From assembly GCA_023135165.1 (NCBI GenBank), contig JAGLTS010000036.1:1-59522 (forward strand): DNA of 59,522 nucleotides, in the 5' to 3' direction. The translations under genes were made by a program, and so were the position numbers. Position 1 is the first letter of the stretch. Each line of letters opens with the position of its first letter. Below are positions 1-9,500 of this stretch, in pieces. The DNA is from Phycisphaerales bacterium. GTDB lineage: Bacteria > Planctomycetota > Phycisphaerae > Phycisphaerales > JAGLTS01. The notes beneath the pieces are model-generated. The model searched no databases. It was given only the letters and a program-made list of their open reading frames with translations, and was not told where the DNA came from.

Positions 1-195
1 CATCGTGATGACCGTGACGGTCCCGCCGTGCGCGTCGCGAACGGCCAGGGCTTCTTCGAGCGCGCTGAGATCCTCGGGGTTGAAGATGGCCGGCTGGGCA
101 GCCCGGTTGACCGTGCCATCCGCCTTCATGGCATCCCCGCTGATGTTCTTCGTGTCGGGCACCTGCTTGACGCAGACGACGCAGTTGTATCCCAC
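1..195 (-). CDS. etfB: Electron transfer flavoprotein beta subunit, N-terminal fragment
   Basis: Only the first 65 codons are present; the gene runs off the left edge. The minus-strand reading begins with GTG at 193-195 (V/M-GYNCVVCVKQVPDTKNI) and continues through DGTVNRAAQPAIFNPEDL and RDAHGGTVTVITM. This is the classic start of EtfB/FixA: the CVKQVPDT strand, the conserved NPxD segment and the GGxVTVxTMG nucleotide-binding loop. EtfB pairs with EtfA to carry electrons from flavin dehydrogenases such as acyl-CoA dehydrogenases to the quinone pool. The GTG is supported by AGGAGA at 203-208, 7 bases upstream. etfA would be expected beyond the window edge. Confidence 0.86.
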   Translation of the reverse strand, partial: MGYNCVVCVKQVPDTKNISGDAMKADGTVNRAAQPAIFNPEDLSALEEALAVRDAHGGTVTVITM

Positions 196-341
196 GTCTG
201 AATCTCCTACCTGGGGTGCTTGCTTGGTTGCATCAGCCCGAGCATCAGCCGCCATGAGCCGGGAGCGATGGGGGATCATAGCGAATCGGACGTTGGTTGT
301 GGACCGGACGGGCATCAAGCGAGGGTCGTGGCCCGCCAAGG

Positions 342-358
342 GTCCGCCACGGGCGGAC
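342..358. repeat. Short palindrome, possible copy of a dispersed element
   Basis: Seven-base arms GTCCGCC and GGCGGAC flank an ACG spacer in the gap between etfB and the GmhA-like gene. Closely similar palindromes with an AAC spacer lie at 43082-43096 and 47464-47484, also outside genes. Confidence 0.45.
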
Positions 359-412
359 TGCGTTCAACGTGGGGAGTTGGACGTGGAGGCCGGTTCGCGG
401 TACCCATGTGGC

Positions 413-976
413 ATGTCCACCCAACGGATCCGCTCTCGAATCGACAGCTCGCTTGATGCGCTCGCGAGATTAGGCAGCCAGATCGACCTGATCCACGCCA
501 TGCGGGAGCAACTCGCAGCGATGTTCGCAGCCGGCGGAACGCTCTACACCTGCGGCAACGGCGGATCGGCTGCACAGGCGATGCACTTGTCCGAAGAACT
601 GATCGGCCGATACGACGCCGACCGTGGGCCATACCGCGCGGTCTGTCTCAACGCCGACCCGAGCGCCCTGACGTGCATCACCAACGACATGGGCTGGGAC
701 CAGGTCTTTGCTCGGCAAGTGCAAGCCCTTGTCACGAAACACGATGCGCTGCTCGTCTTTTCAACCAGCGGCAACAGCCCCAACATCGTCAAAGCGCTCG
801 ACGCAGCGACCGCGGCTGGCGCCCTCACGATCGGCCTGCTGGGTAAGACCGGCGGCGCGTGTGCCGACCCAGCCCGCTGTCAGGTGCCGATCGTGGTCGA
901 TTCACACGACACCGCTCACGTACAGGAAGCGCACCTGGTCCTACTGCACCTGCTCTGCGACCGCTTCGAGCCGTAG
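413..976 (+). CDS. gmhA: Phosphoheptose isomerase-like SIS-domain protein
   Basis: A 187-residue SIS-domain protein. Visible motifs are CGNGGSAAQAMHLSEELIGRY (loop after the first strand; the GmhA family has CGNGGS..DAxHFAxEL.GRY), SALTCITNDMGWDQVF and the phosphosugar-binding STSGNSPNIVKAL. Those match GmhA, which converts sedoheptulose 7-phosphate to D-glycero-D-manno-heptose 7-phosphate for LPS inner core; C-terminal HVQEAHLVLLH fits the family QExH signature. Length matches the family (about 190). The ATG at 413 has no clear Shine-Dalgarno site; an in-frame GTG at 383 lies 6 bases after GGGGAG and would add 10 residues, so it is a real alternative start. A heptose role fits the LPS genes elsewhere in the window, but a related sugar-phosphate substrate is possible. 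Confidence 0.85.
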   Translation: MSTQRIRSRIDSSLDALARLGSQIDLIHAMREQLAAMFAAGGTLYTCGNGGSAAQAMHLSEELIGRYDADRGPYRAVCLNADPSALTCITNDMGWDQVFARQVQALVTKHDALLVFSTSGNSPNIVKALDAATAAGALTIGLLGKTGGACADPARCQVPIVVDSHDTAHVQEAHLVLLHLLCDRFEP

Positions 977-1181
977 GCGGACAACCGCGCCACCTGTACG
1001 CCCCGCATTCAGCGAGTTCACAGCCCGTTGCCGCAACGTGCGCCCCGGAACCGCGGTTCGCGACCGCCTGCGCGAACACCCCACGAAACGGCGCGCCGAG
1101 TCGCGCGAGTGCGTAGAATCGGATTGTCAGGCAGAGCCAAGGGCATCACCACGAACACCGGTTTCGCTTCAGGAGATCGCC

Positions 1182-2069
1182 ATGACACGAACACACAAAC
1201 GCGGCCTGGGAATGATCGAACTGCTCGTCGTCATGGTCATCCTCATCATTGTGGCGGCCATTGCTCTTCCGATGCTCTCAAAAATCGGAGGTAGCGGGCC
1301 GAGCAGCGTGAAGAGCCAGACCAAGAGCCAGATGGATCTGTACGGCCTGCAACAGGGCGTGTCCGTCGTCAGCCAAGGCGGCGACTTCGACCAGATGCCC
1401 TTGCCGTCGGAACTGGATCGCAACCATGACACCGTACCGGCCACGCGCTTCGCCAAACCGAACGGCGTCGATCCGGGCAAGAACACGACGGCGAACATGT
1501 TCTCGATCCTCATCTACGACCGCGTCATCCTCCCCGAGCAGTGCTTCTGGACCGCCGAGCCGAACCTGAGCATCACGCTCGACAACAACTACCAATGGGG
1601 CAGCCCGCGTGAGGCGGAGAACCCCGGCCGAGCGCGATGGGACCCCGCGTTCTCCGCCGACTTTGAGTCACCTGAGGGCGGCAATGTCAGCTACGCGCAG
1701 CAGCGTCCGCTTCCCTCTCACACCACGGGGCCGCCCTCCGGCCGACCGATGTTCAGCCACCGCGGCCCACTCCTCGACGGCGAGCCGGTCATCTCCGGAA
1801 CATCGGTCAGTTGGAATCCGAGCAATCCGAACTCCTATACGCTTGACCGGAACACGCGAATGTGGTCCGGCGCGATCGTGTATGCCGACGGCCATGTCTC
1901 GCTTGAGAACACGATCTACCCGACGCGCTACGTCGCTGACGACGGCGCGACGCTGCCCGACGTGATGTTCTACGACGAGCCGGACGACGGCAGGGCGATC
2001 AACGCATACCTGAGCATCTTCGTCGAGGCCGGCGAGTCGCGGGATGACTTCTTCGCGATCTGGGATTGA
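1182..2069 (+). CDS. Prepilin-like protein with N-terminal methylation signal
   Basis: A 295-residue protein with a type IV prepilin leader: short basic stretch (TRTHKR), cleavage at G before LGMIE with the conserved Glu at mature position 5, then a long hydrophobic helix (LLVVMVILIIVAAIALPML). The start ATG follows AGGAGA (1171-1176) by 5 bases. Near the C-terminus it has GAIVYADGHVSLE, resembling the DGHV part of the planctomycete H-X9-DG prepilin-associated motif, although the upstream His of that motif is not at the expected place. It is probably a pseudopilin or secreted pilin-like protein exported by the PilB-type machinery. No partner genes adjoin it. Confidence 0.84.
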   Translation: MTRTHKRGLGMIELLVVMVILIIVAAIALPMLSKIGGSGPSSVKSQTKSQMDLYGLQQGVSVVSQGGDFDQMPLPSELDRNHDTVPATRFAKPNGVDPGKNTTANMFSILIYDRVILPEQCFWTAEPNLSITLDNNYQWGSPREAENPGRARWDPAFSADFESPEGGNVSYAQQRPLPSHTTGPPSGRPMFSHRGPLLDGEPVISGTSVSWNPSNPNSYTLDRNTRMWSGAIVYADGHVSLENTIYPTRYVADDGATLPDVMFYDEPDDGRAINAYLSIFVEAGESRDDFFAIWD

Positions 2070-2086
2070 GTGGGGTGGCGCACAAA

Positions 2087-2115
2087 CAGCGCCGCAGAGG
2101 CGATCCGCGGCGCTG
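2087..2115. terminator. Stem-loop between convergent genes
   Basis: A perfect 9-bp stem (CAGCGCCGC / GCGGCGCTG) with an 11-base loop lies 18 bases after the prepilin stop and 38 bases beyond the stop of the convergent secreted-protein gene. On the minus strand it is followed by TTTG, so it could end that transcript; the U-run is short. Confidence 0.45.
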
Positions 2116-2153
2116 TGAGGGGTGCATTCATATGTGGCGCTCGTGATGTCAGA

Positions 2154-3146
2154 TCACGGTGTGCAGTCGTAGTCGTTGAGGAGGATGCCGAGATCCTCTT
2201 GATCGGTGTCGCCGTCGCCGTCGAGGTCGCCTGCTGCGGTCAGCCCATACGCGGCGAGGAGGATGCCCATATCAGACTGATCCGTGTCACCGTCGCCGTC
2301 GAGATCGCCAACGCAATCAGTCGTCGGGCCTACCCATCCGGCGACTCGCGCCATCATCCACCAGAAGGCCCTGCCCTTGAGATTGCAGTTGAGCGGCTGG
2401 GAGTGAGCGCAGGAACATGATGCACACAGCGGATCGCCGGGATGTGCATCACACCACTCAATCGCCCAGTTCCCGCCGTCGTAGTTGCACCCATCGTCGG
2501 CGCCCCGATCGAGGAAGTACTCGCCATCCGGGTCGTAGCTCTCGATGTCGGCAAAGTCGAAGAGGATGCCGCCGGTCGCGATGACATGATCGCGGATCTG
2601 GTTGTTGCGCGCGTGGAGGTTGCCCCCTTCGCCCGTGCCGGTGAGGTGGCCTGTCATGTAGATGAAGGTCACATCGGGGTAGTCGGCGATCAGCCCGCTC
2701 ATGAGATCGAGGTAGATCTGCATGTTCGCCTCTGATGTGTCAGCTTGGCCGCACCATGACCAGAGGACGCAATTGCGGTCATTGTCGGGCTGATCGAGCA
2801 TCGCGCGCGTGCGAACTTCCCAGGTGTAGTAATCAGGATTGCCCAGGTCGCCCGACGGGGTGTAGTCCCAGAGCGACAGACCGCCCTGTGTGCCGTCGTG
2901 ATCCCACCAGTACAGTGAGCCGGGCGGGTTCTTGATCCCGTTCATCCCGGTGACGATCTGGCTTCCGTGCGAGGTGTGGCCATACGACATGAGAAACTGG
3001 GTCTTGGCGGCCTCGACCCAGGAATCGGGCACCTGGCTGATATCGCAGCAGGTGTGGTCGATGATGATCGCCTCCTGGGCCGAGGACGTCGCAGCGGCGA
3101 CCGAAAGGACGCAGCCGGCGACAAACAGTGATGAACGACAATGCAT
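2154..3146 (-). CDS. Secreted protein with two C-terminal dockerin-like EF-hand repeats
   Basis: A 330-residue exported protein of unknown activity. It has a signal peptide (about residues 1-23, cleaved after SSA-Q), a central region with YGHTSHGSQIVTGMNG, GHLTGTGEGGNLHARNNQIRDHV and Cys pairs (CCDIS; CASCSC), and a C-terminal tail with two copies of GDLDGDGDTDQ-[SE]-[DM/DL]-GILL, each a calcium-binding EF-hand half like dockerin type I repeats. In Planctomycetes such tails are common on secreted proteins, but their partner is not established. The His/Ser-rich central part hints at a hydrolase fold, which I cannot confirm. The ATG is supported by AAGGAG 8 bases upstream. It is convergent with the prepilin gene. 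Confidence 0.83.
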   Translation of the reverse strand: MHCRSSLFVAGCVLSVAAATSSAQEAIIIDHTCCDISQVPDSWVEAAKTQFLMSYGHTSHGSQIVTGMNGIKNPPGSLYWWDHDGTQGGLSLWDYTPSGDLGNPDYYTWEVRTRAMLDQPDNDRNCVLWSWCGQADTSEANMQIYLDLMSGLIADYPDVTFIYMTGHLTGTGEGGNLHARNNQIRDHVIATGGILFDFADIESYDPDGEYFLDRGADDGCNYDGGNWAIEWCDAHPGDPLCASCSCAHSQPLNCNLKGRAFWWMMARVAGWVGPTTDCVGDLDGDGDTDQSDMGILLAAYGLTAAGDLDGDGDTDQEDLGILLNDYDCTP

Positions 3147-3473
3147 GGGTACAACTCCTTTGTCTTCACACCGGCCCAGGCGCGCTTCTTCTCAAAATAG
3201 TCGCGGTCAACCTACACAACCGGCCGACCGCGATCAGGTCCAACTCTTGCTTTGTTCATCCAGTATCCGTCGGCTCACCGCACAGTCAAGCAACTTCAGA
3301 CCGCCTCATCGCGTTCGGCGCCAGATGGAGCACAATCCATCTGAGCCGATGCCGAACAACATCAACGGCCCGTGCGAACAAGAATGTGTCACCATCGGCC
3401 CGACCCGGCCGATACAAGAAAGTAAGTTCGCGCGCTTTTGGTGTGCGCGCAAGCAACTGGAGCGGAAAGGGAT
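3147..3473. other. Divergent intergenic region (327 bp)
   Basis: Lies between the minus-strand secreted protein gene and plus-strand ftsK, so it must hold promoters for both. The AAGGAG Shine-Dalgarno site of the minus gene is at 3155-3160 and GGAAAGG for ftsK at 3464-3470. I see only weak promoter-like sequence (a minus-strand TATTTT near 3210) and no credible ORF. Confidence 0.5.
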
Positions 3474-6377
3474 ATGGCACAGAAGTCCGCGAAAGACGCA
3501 CCCTCCTCCTGGCACATCCTCCAGATCCTGACGAGGGGTCCGACCAAGGGTGGCGGCGGTGACAGCCTTGTGCTGCGACGCCTGGGATGGGCGATCCTGC
3601 TCGGGATGCTCGTCTTCCTCACCGCAGCACTGGTCAGCCACGATCCCGCCGACCCGCCCGGCGTCGCGGTCTGGCCCCAGAACGTCGAGATTCAGAACTG
3701 GTGCGGCCACTTCGGCGCGCTGGTCGCCCACTACGGCCTGGAGATGCTCGACGCCGGCGTGTGGGTGCTGCTGGGCAGCCTCGTCATCTACCTGATCGCG
3801 ACCGCGTGCGGGCGGGCCGTGACCCACCCCGCCATGCGGATCATCGGCGTCCTGCTGATCGCCACAGCCGTGGCGGGCGGGCACCACATGCTCCTGCCCA
3901 CGGTCACGAGTTTTCCACACGGGGCGGGCGGCCTGATCGGCGTGGCGAGCGTGCGAATCCTCAGCGCCCACTTCGGCACGATCGGGACGGGGCTGATCCT
4001 CACCGCTGCCGTCTGGATCGGCGCGATCGTCGCGTTCGATCGCCTGCTTTACGACGGCGCACGCGCCGGGGCGTCCATCATCGCACGACTCGCCGCATGG
4101 GTCGGTCGGCGGGCTGGACGGATCGGGCGACTGCTGCTGTCGATTCGTCCGAGACGCACGATCAGGCTCAACGACGTCGATGACGATACGCGGCTGACGA
4201 AAATACCCGACCGCCCCGATGTCACCGTCGTGAGACGGCGCAAGACCGCGCAGGCCGACATCGACGATCCCGATCAGCCGGCCGCACGCGCTCAGCAGAA
4301 GGTCGACAAGGAAGCCCTTCGCGAGAAGATCGCCAAGCTGCCGCTCAAGATCGCCTCGGCGGCGCGTCCCGGTGCGCCCACGCCGACCGAGCAGGAGCCT
4401 GCGCCCGAACCTGAACCGGAGCAGGACTTGTCCGGCTACCGCTTCCCGACGCTGGACATGCTCGAAGACCCGGAGGGCAACTTCACAGAGAAGATGGAGT
4501 CGTTCGTCCGCGAGCAGGCGCAGATCCTCGAAGAAGCGCTCAACACGTACAACATCAACGGCGAGGTCGTGGGCATCGACTCAGGCCCCGTCATCACGAT
4601 GTACGAAGTCCAGCTCGTGCCCGGCACGAAGGTGGCGTCGCTCACCTCCGTTTCTTCGGATATCGCACGGGCGATGGGCGCGATCAACATCCGCGTCGTG
4701 CCGAACATCGCAGGCAAGAAAACGGTCGGCATCGAAGTTCCGAACATCGAGAAAGAGATGGTCCGCCTCAAGGAGCTCATGCTCGCCTGCCCGAACGCTT
4801 CGCACATGAAGCTACCGATGTTCCTTGGAAAGGACGCCTCGGGCGCGCCGATCACCGCCGACCTGACCAAAATGCCTCACATGCTCATCGCCGGCACGAC
4901 CGGGTCGGGCAAGAGCGTGTGCATGAACTCGATCATCATGTCGTTCCTGTATACGAAACGGCCGGACGAACTCAAACTCGTCCTGGTCGATCCGAAGATG
5001 GTCGAGATGAGTCAGTTCCGCGACATCCCGCATCTCATGTGCCCCGTGGTGACGGAGATGAGCAAGGCGGTGGCGATCCTCGAATGGGCGGTGGCGAAGA
5101 TGGACGAGCGCTACGAGTTGCTGGCCGAGGTCGGTTGTCGAAACGTCGCCGCATATAACTCGTTCACGTGGGAGGAACTCAAGGACCGGCTGGAACCGAA
5201 GAACGAGGAGGAGGAAGCCCGTATCCCGAGACACCTGCCCTATATGGTCTTTGTCATTGATGAACTCGCTGACATGATGATGACCAACAAGGATGTGGAG
5301 CACGCCATTGTGCGCCTCGCGCAGAAGTCGCGCGCGGTCGGGTTGCACCTGATCCTCGCCACGCAGCGTCCGCAGGCGAACGTCGTCACGGGGCTTATCA
5401 AGTCCAACATGCCGTGCCGCATCGCATTCAAGGTGTCTTCAGGCATGGACTCGCGCATCGTCCTCGACCAGAAAGGCGCGGAACTGCTGCTCGGCCAAGG
5501 CGACATGCTCTACCTCTCGCCTCGCTCACATGACTTGGTGCGATGCCAAGGCACGCTTGTCGGCGAGGGTGAAATCCGCAGGTCCGTCAAGTTCCTCAAG
5601 TCGATCGCCGTGCAGTCGTTTGAGCGGCAACTCGTGCAGATTCGTTCGCCGCAGCAAGCGATGGGCGATGAGGGTATTGATGACGAGATCACCGGCAAGA
5701 TCAACGAGCGCGACCCGCTCTTTGAGAAGGCGGTCGAGATGGTCATCGCCAGCGGGCGAGGCTCGGTCTCGATGCTGCAACGTTCGCTTTCGATCGGCTA
5801 CACGCGCTCATCGCGCCTCATCGAACAGATGGGTCAGGCGGGCATCATCGGCGACTACAAGGGTTCCCAGGCGCGCGACGTCGTCACGACGATCGAGGAA
5901 TGGGAAGCCATGAAGAAGATGATGGCCGACGAGGAAGGGGACGGCACGCTCTTCGAGGGCGCGACGCCCAAGCAAGTGCCGACCCGGCCGAGCCTGGCGC
6001 AACCGCAGTCAAGCGAGCCGAGCACCGAAGCCGTCGACGATGCTGATGCGGTTGATGCGCACGATGAGGACTCGCCCGATGAAGATGAGCCTGCCGACGC
6101 GGAGGAGACGAAAGCACAGACTGACGAGGTCGAGGAAGATGACGGCGGATCGGATGCTGAGGAATCCGACGATGATGAGTATGAATACGAGTATGAGTAC
6201 GAGTACGTCGACGAAGCCGACGAGGAAGCGGATGGCGAAGAAGACGCCGAGCCGGCGGATGAGGATGACGAAGGGGATGTGAGTCCGCCCTCGGTGTACG
6301 TGCAGGGCGCGAAGGATGCGAGCAAGTTGATCTCCAAGAAGGGCGCTCCATTCGACGATGCGGATGAGATTCACTGA
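3474..6377 (+). CDS. ftsK: DNA translocase FtsK/SpoIIIE
   Basis: A 967-residue septal DNA pump that moves chromosome ends to daughter cells and activates XerCD recombination at dif. In order: about four membrane segments in residues 35-190 (LGWAILLGMLVFLTAAL; VWVLLGSLVIYLIATAC; IIGVLLIATAVAG), a charged linker, the alpha/beta motor with Walker A GTTGSGKS (about residue 474) and Walker B VFVIDELADMMM (about 592), LATQRPQANVVTGLIKSN, and the winged-helix gamma domain (about 747-815; GSVSMLQRSLSIGYTRSSRLIEQ) that reads KOPS-type sites. Unusually, about 150 residues follow gamma, very rich in Asp/Glu with an (EY)5 run. Start ATG 3474 has GGAAAGG just upstream; an in-frame GTG/ATG region upstream is less likely. 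Confidence 0.96.
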   Translation: MAQKSAKDAPSSWHILQILTRGPTKGGGGDSLVLRRLGWAILLGMLVFLTAALVSHDPADPPGVAVWPQNVEIQNWCGHFGALVAHYGLEMLDAGVWVLLGSLVIYLIATACGRAVTHPAMRIIGVLLIATAVAGGHHMLLPTVTSFPHGAGGLIGVASVRILSAHFGTIGTGLILTAAVWIGAIVAFDRLLYDGARAGASIIARLAAWVGRRAGRIGRLLLSIRPRRTIRLNDVDDDTRLTKIPDRPDVTVVRRRKTAQADIDDPDQPAARAQQKVDKEALREKIAKLPLKIASAARPGAPTPTEQEPAPEPEPEQDLSGYRFPTLDMLEDPEGNFTEKMESFVREQAQILEEALNTYNINGEVVGIDSGPVITMYEVQLVPGTKVASLTSVSSDIARAMGAINIRVVPNIAGKKTVGIEVPNIEKEMVRLKELMLACPNASHMKLPMFLGKDASGAPITADLTKMPHMLIAGTTGSGKSVCMNSIIMSFLYTKRPDELKLVLVDPKMVEMSQFRDIPHLMCPVVTEMSKAVAILEWAVAKMDERYELLAEVGCRNVAAYNSFTWEELKDRLEPKNEEEEARIPRHLPYMVFVIDELADMMMTNKDVEHAIVRLAQKSRAVGLHLILATQRPQANVVTGLIKSNMPCRIAFKVSSGMDSRIVLDQKGAELLLGQGDMLYLSPRSHDLVRCQGTLVGEGEIRRSVKFLKSIAVQSFERQLVQIRSPQQAMGDEGIDDEITGKINERDPLFEKAVEMVIASGRGSVSMLQRSLSIGYTRSSRLIEQMGQAGIIGDYKGSQARDVVTTIEEWEAMKKMMADEEGDGTLFEGATPKQVPTRPSLAQPQSSEPSTEAVDDADAVDAHDEDSPDEDEPADAEETKAQTDEVEEDDGGSDAEESDDDEYEYEYEYEYVDEADEEADGEEDAEPADEDDEGDVSPPSVYVQGAKDASKLISKKGAPFDDADEIH
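6177..6206 (+). repeat. Hexanucleotide repeat encoding (Glu-Tyr)5
   Basis: Five tandem GA[AG]TA[CT] units inside the acidic tail of ftsK encode alternating Glu and Tyr. Synonymous changes between units suggest the protein pattern is kept. The slippage-prone unit could vary in number between strains. Confidence 0.8.
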
Positions 6378-6474
6378 GCGGTGCGGGTTGGTTGCGGCGC
6401 CGCGGTCACCGCGTTTCCCTTCGGGTCGCAGTGTGCGCGGTGGTGCGGATGATCGTCGTCGTCATGGGCGATGC

Positions 6475-6503
6475 TTGCCGCACGATCCGCCGACCCGTAC
6501 CAT
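6475..6503 (+). promoter_or_regulatory. Predicted promoter placing the lptD start at +1
   Basis: TTGCCG (6475-6480), a 17-base spacer and TACCAT (6498-6503) lie 7 bases before the in-frame GTG at 6511. No Shine-Dalgarno site precedes that start, so the transcript would be leaderless. The -35 and -10 matches are each only 4 of 6. Confidence 0.45.
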
Positions 6504-6510
6504 CGCGGGC

Positions 6511-9500
6511 GTGATGGGTTCATCGATCGCCAGACTGATCGGCATGATCGTTGCAGCGGGCACAACGGCGTCCGTCTGCCACGCATCCATTGCGGCCTCA
6601 CAGGCGGGCAGCGGCGACGATGAGGCCATCGTGTCGATGCGCCATGCGGCGCTGCTTGACGGGCGGTCGTTCTCCGGCGTTGTCCTGCAACAGGCTGTGC
6701 AGCAGCGTGATACGACGATCCGCGGCAATCACGCCTGGAGCTGGGTCGAGGGTGACACGCGCAGGCTGCATCTCGACGGCGATGTGCGGTTCACCGTCGG
6801 CACCGACACGTTCAGCGCCAACCGGGGCACGTTCTGGATTCAGCCGTTGCACCTCCCAGGGCGAACGCTGTACCAGATCGCGGTGTACTTCGATCGTGTG
6901 GAAAGCCCGCTCGCCGCTGCGGGAATCTCACACGAAGCGCTCGGGCTGCTCGTCACGGCGGTCGTCGAGGGTGATGTGTCGCTCACAACGGACCTGCTCG
7001 ACGAGGGCCGGCCTGACGTTGCGTTCGTCGAGGAAGGCGAGCGCCGTTTCGCAGGGCATCTGACGCAGATCGTTGAGCGTGCGCCGGTGATCGAGCCGCC
7101 AACAATCACCGAACCCTCACCGCCTCTACCACCACCGCACCCCCCACCGCTACCCGAGGGCCGAATCGAAGGCGGCACACCGCTTGTCCCAGGCGAAACA
7201 ACGGATCCATTCGCCGGGCCGTTCCGTGCTCCGGATGCATCGGACGCCATCTTCGTCGATGACGGGCTGATCACGTTCAGCGCCGAGGATCTTCACATCC
7301 TGCCCGACGAGGAGCAGCCGGCGATCATCCTGACCGGCGGCGTCATGTTCCACTACATGGACATCGAGCCGGCCAAGGCCAAGATGCGCCGGCTTCTACT
7401 CACCGCTGAGCGGGCTGTCATCTTCCTCCGCCGCAACGAGGGCGCATCACTGCTGGGTACGCTCCGAGCCGGTGATGTCGCTGGGATCTACCTCGAAGGC
7501 GCCGTCACCGCCACCGGCAGCGTGTCCGGCCGGTACGCGCGCACGCCGACCGACGCTGAGTACACGCTGCGCGGCCCGCACATGTACTACGACGTCACGG
7601 CACAACGTGCGATCGTGCTCGACGCGGTGTTCTCGACGTTCGACCGGAAGCTGCGTCAACCGATCTACATCCGCGCGCGGGCGCTCCGTCAGGAAGCGTC
7701 GAACCAGTGGGTCGCCGAGCGCGCCACCGTCGCCAACAGCGCGTTCTTCGAGCCGCATTTCAGCATCGGCGCCAGTCGGCTCACGGTGACGCAGACCGAG
7801 CGTCCCACAGGCCCGGGCGGTGAGGCTGAGACGCATCACTTCTTCCAGGCATCGAACCTTGCCCTCCGCGCCGGGTCCATCCCGTTCTTCTACTGGCCTT
7901 ACCTCCAGGGCGAGATCGACGACATCCCGCTCCGTGAGATCAGCCTTTCGGAAAACCGCGACAAGGGCTTCAACATCCACACAGAGTGGGATGCGTTCAC
8001 ATTGCTCGGCCTGGACAGGCCCGAAGGCGTCCGCGCTCAGCTCGCCGTCGATTGGTCCGAGCATCGGCGCGTCGGATTCGGACTCGACGCTGAGTACGAA
8101 TGGTCCCGCGGCAGAGGCGAGCTGTTCACGTACTACATCAACGATCACGGTCGAGACCGATTCGTCGGCGGGATCGAGCGGGATCGAGCGCAAGACAACC
8201 GTGGGATGATCACCGCGAGACACCGCCAGCAGCTCGCCGAGCAATGGTCGATGCTCGCCGAACTGAACTACATCAGCGATCCCGCATTCCTCGAGGTCTT
8301 CTTCGATCGAAAGGCAGTGACCGAGAAAGAATTCGAGACGCAATTAGAGCTTAAGAACCAAAAAGACAACGTCGCCTTCACCGCGCTGGTGAAGCCGGAC
8401 CTGATTGATTTCACGCCGAATGAGTACCTGCTTCTCAGCCGGGGCTATCAGGTTGAGAAGCTGCCCGAACTGGCGTACCACAGGCTGGGCGATCTGCTCG
8501 GCGACACGTTCAGCTACACCGGCGATACGAGCGCATCGCGCATGCGGCTCAGCCTCACGGACATGGCGCCGCGCGAGATCGGCCTGATCTATCCATGGTC
8601 CGCCGCCGACCTCTTCGGCGCCGCGCCCGCGGAAAAACTCACCGACCGGTTCCGTCAGCTCGGCTATGACGACAACTACGTTCACCGATTCGACACGCGC
8701 CACGAGCTGACCATGCCGATGTCGCTGGGCGATCTGCATGTCGATCCGTTCATCACCGGGCGATTCACCGCATACGACGACGATTTCGCTGCGTACGGCG
8801 GTGAAACCGACACGTACCGGCTCTGGGGCGCTGTCGGCGCTCGGGCGTCCGTGGTCTTCCAGCGTGTCGATGATCGGGTTGAGAACCGTGTCTTCGGCCT
8901 TCATCGTCTCCGCCATCTCATCGAGCCGAATGTCACCGCGTGGCGCGCATGGACGTCAATCGACGCGGCGGACCTGCCGGTGTACGACGTTGATGTTGAA
9001 TCGATCGCTCAGGGCGGGGCGCTGCGCCTGGGCGTGCGGAACACGCTTCAGACACAGCGCGGCGGGCCCGGGCGATGGCGAAGCGTCGATTGGATCATCG
9101 TGGATACGAACCTCGTTCTAAGCGATGAGCAAGCCGGCGCGAATCCGAAGATCGGCCGATTCATCGACTACCGCCCCGAGTACTCCGCGCTGACCGACCA
9201 CGTGCGCAACGACGCCGTCTGGATGGTGTCGGACGTGCTCGCCATCTCAAGCCACGCAATCTGGGATCTCGATGAGAACAAGGCTGCCCGATGGTCCGCA
9301 GGGTACGAGCTGCGCCACACGAGCGCGCTCAGCAGCTTCACCGAGGGGCGATACGTCGATGCGCTTGACCAGATGTTCCTCGACTTCGGTGCGCGGTACG
9401 ACCTCAACCATCGCTACAGCGCCAACGGACGCATCAGCTTTGACACGGACGAAGGGGATATCCGCGAGGCAACGCTCACCCTGATCCGCCGCGCGCCGCA

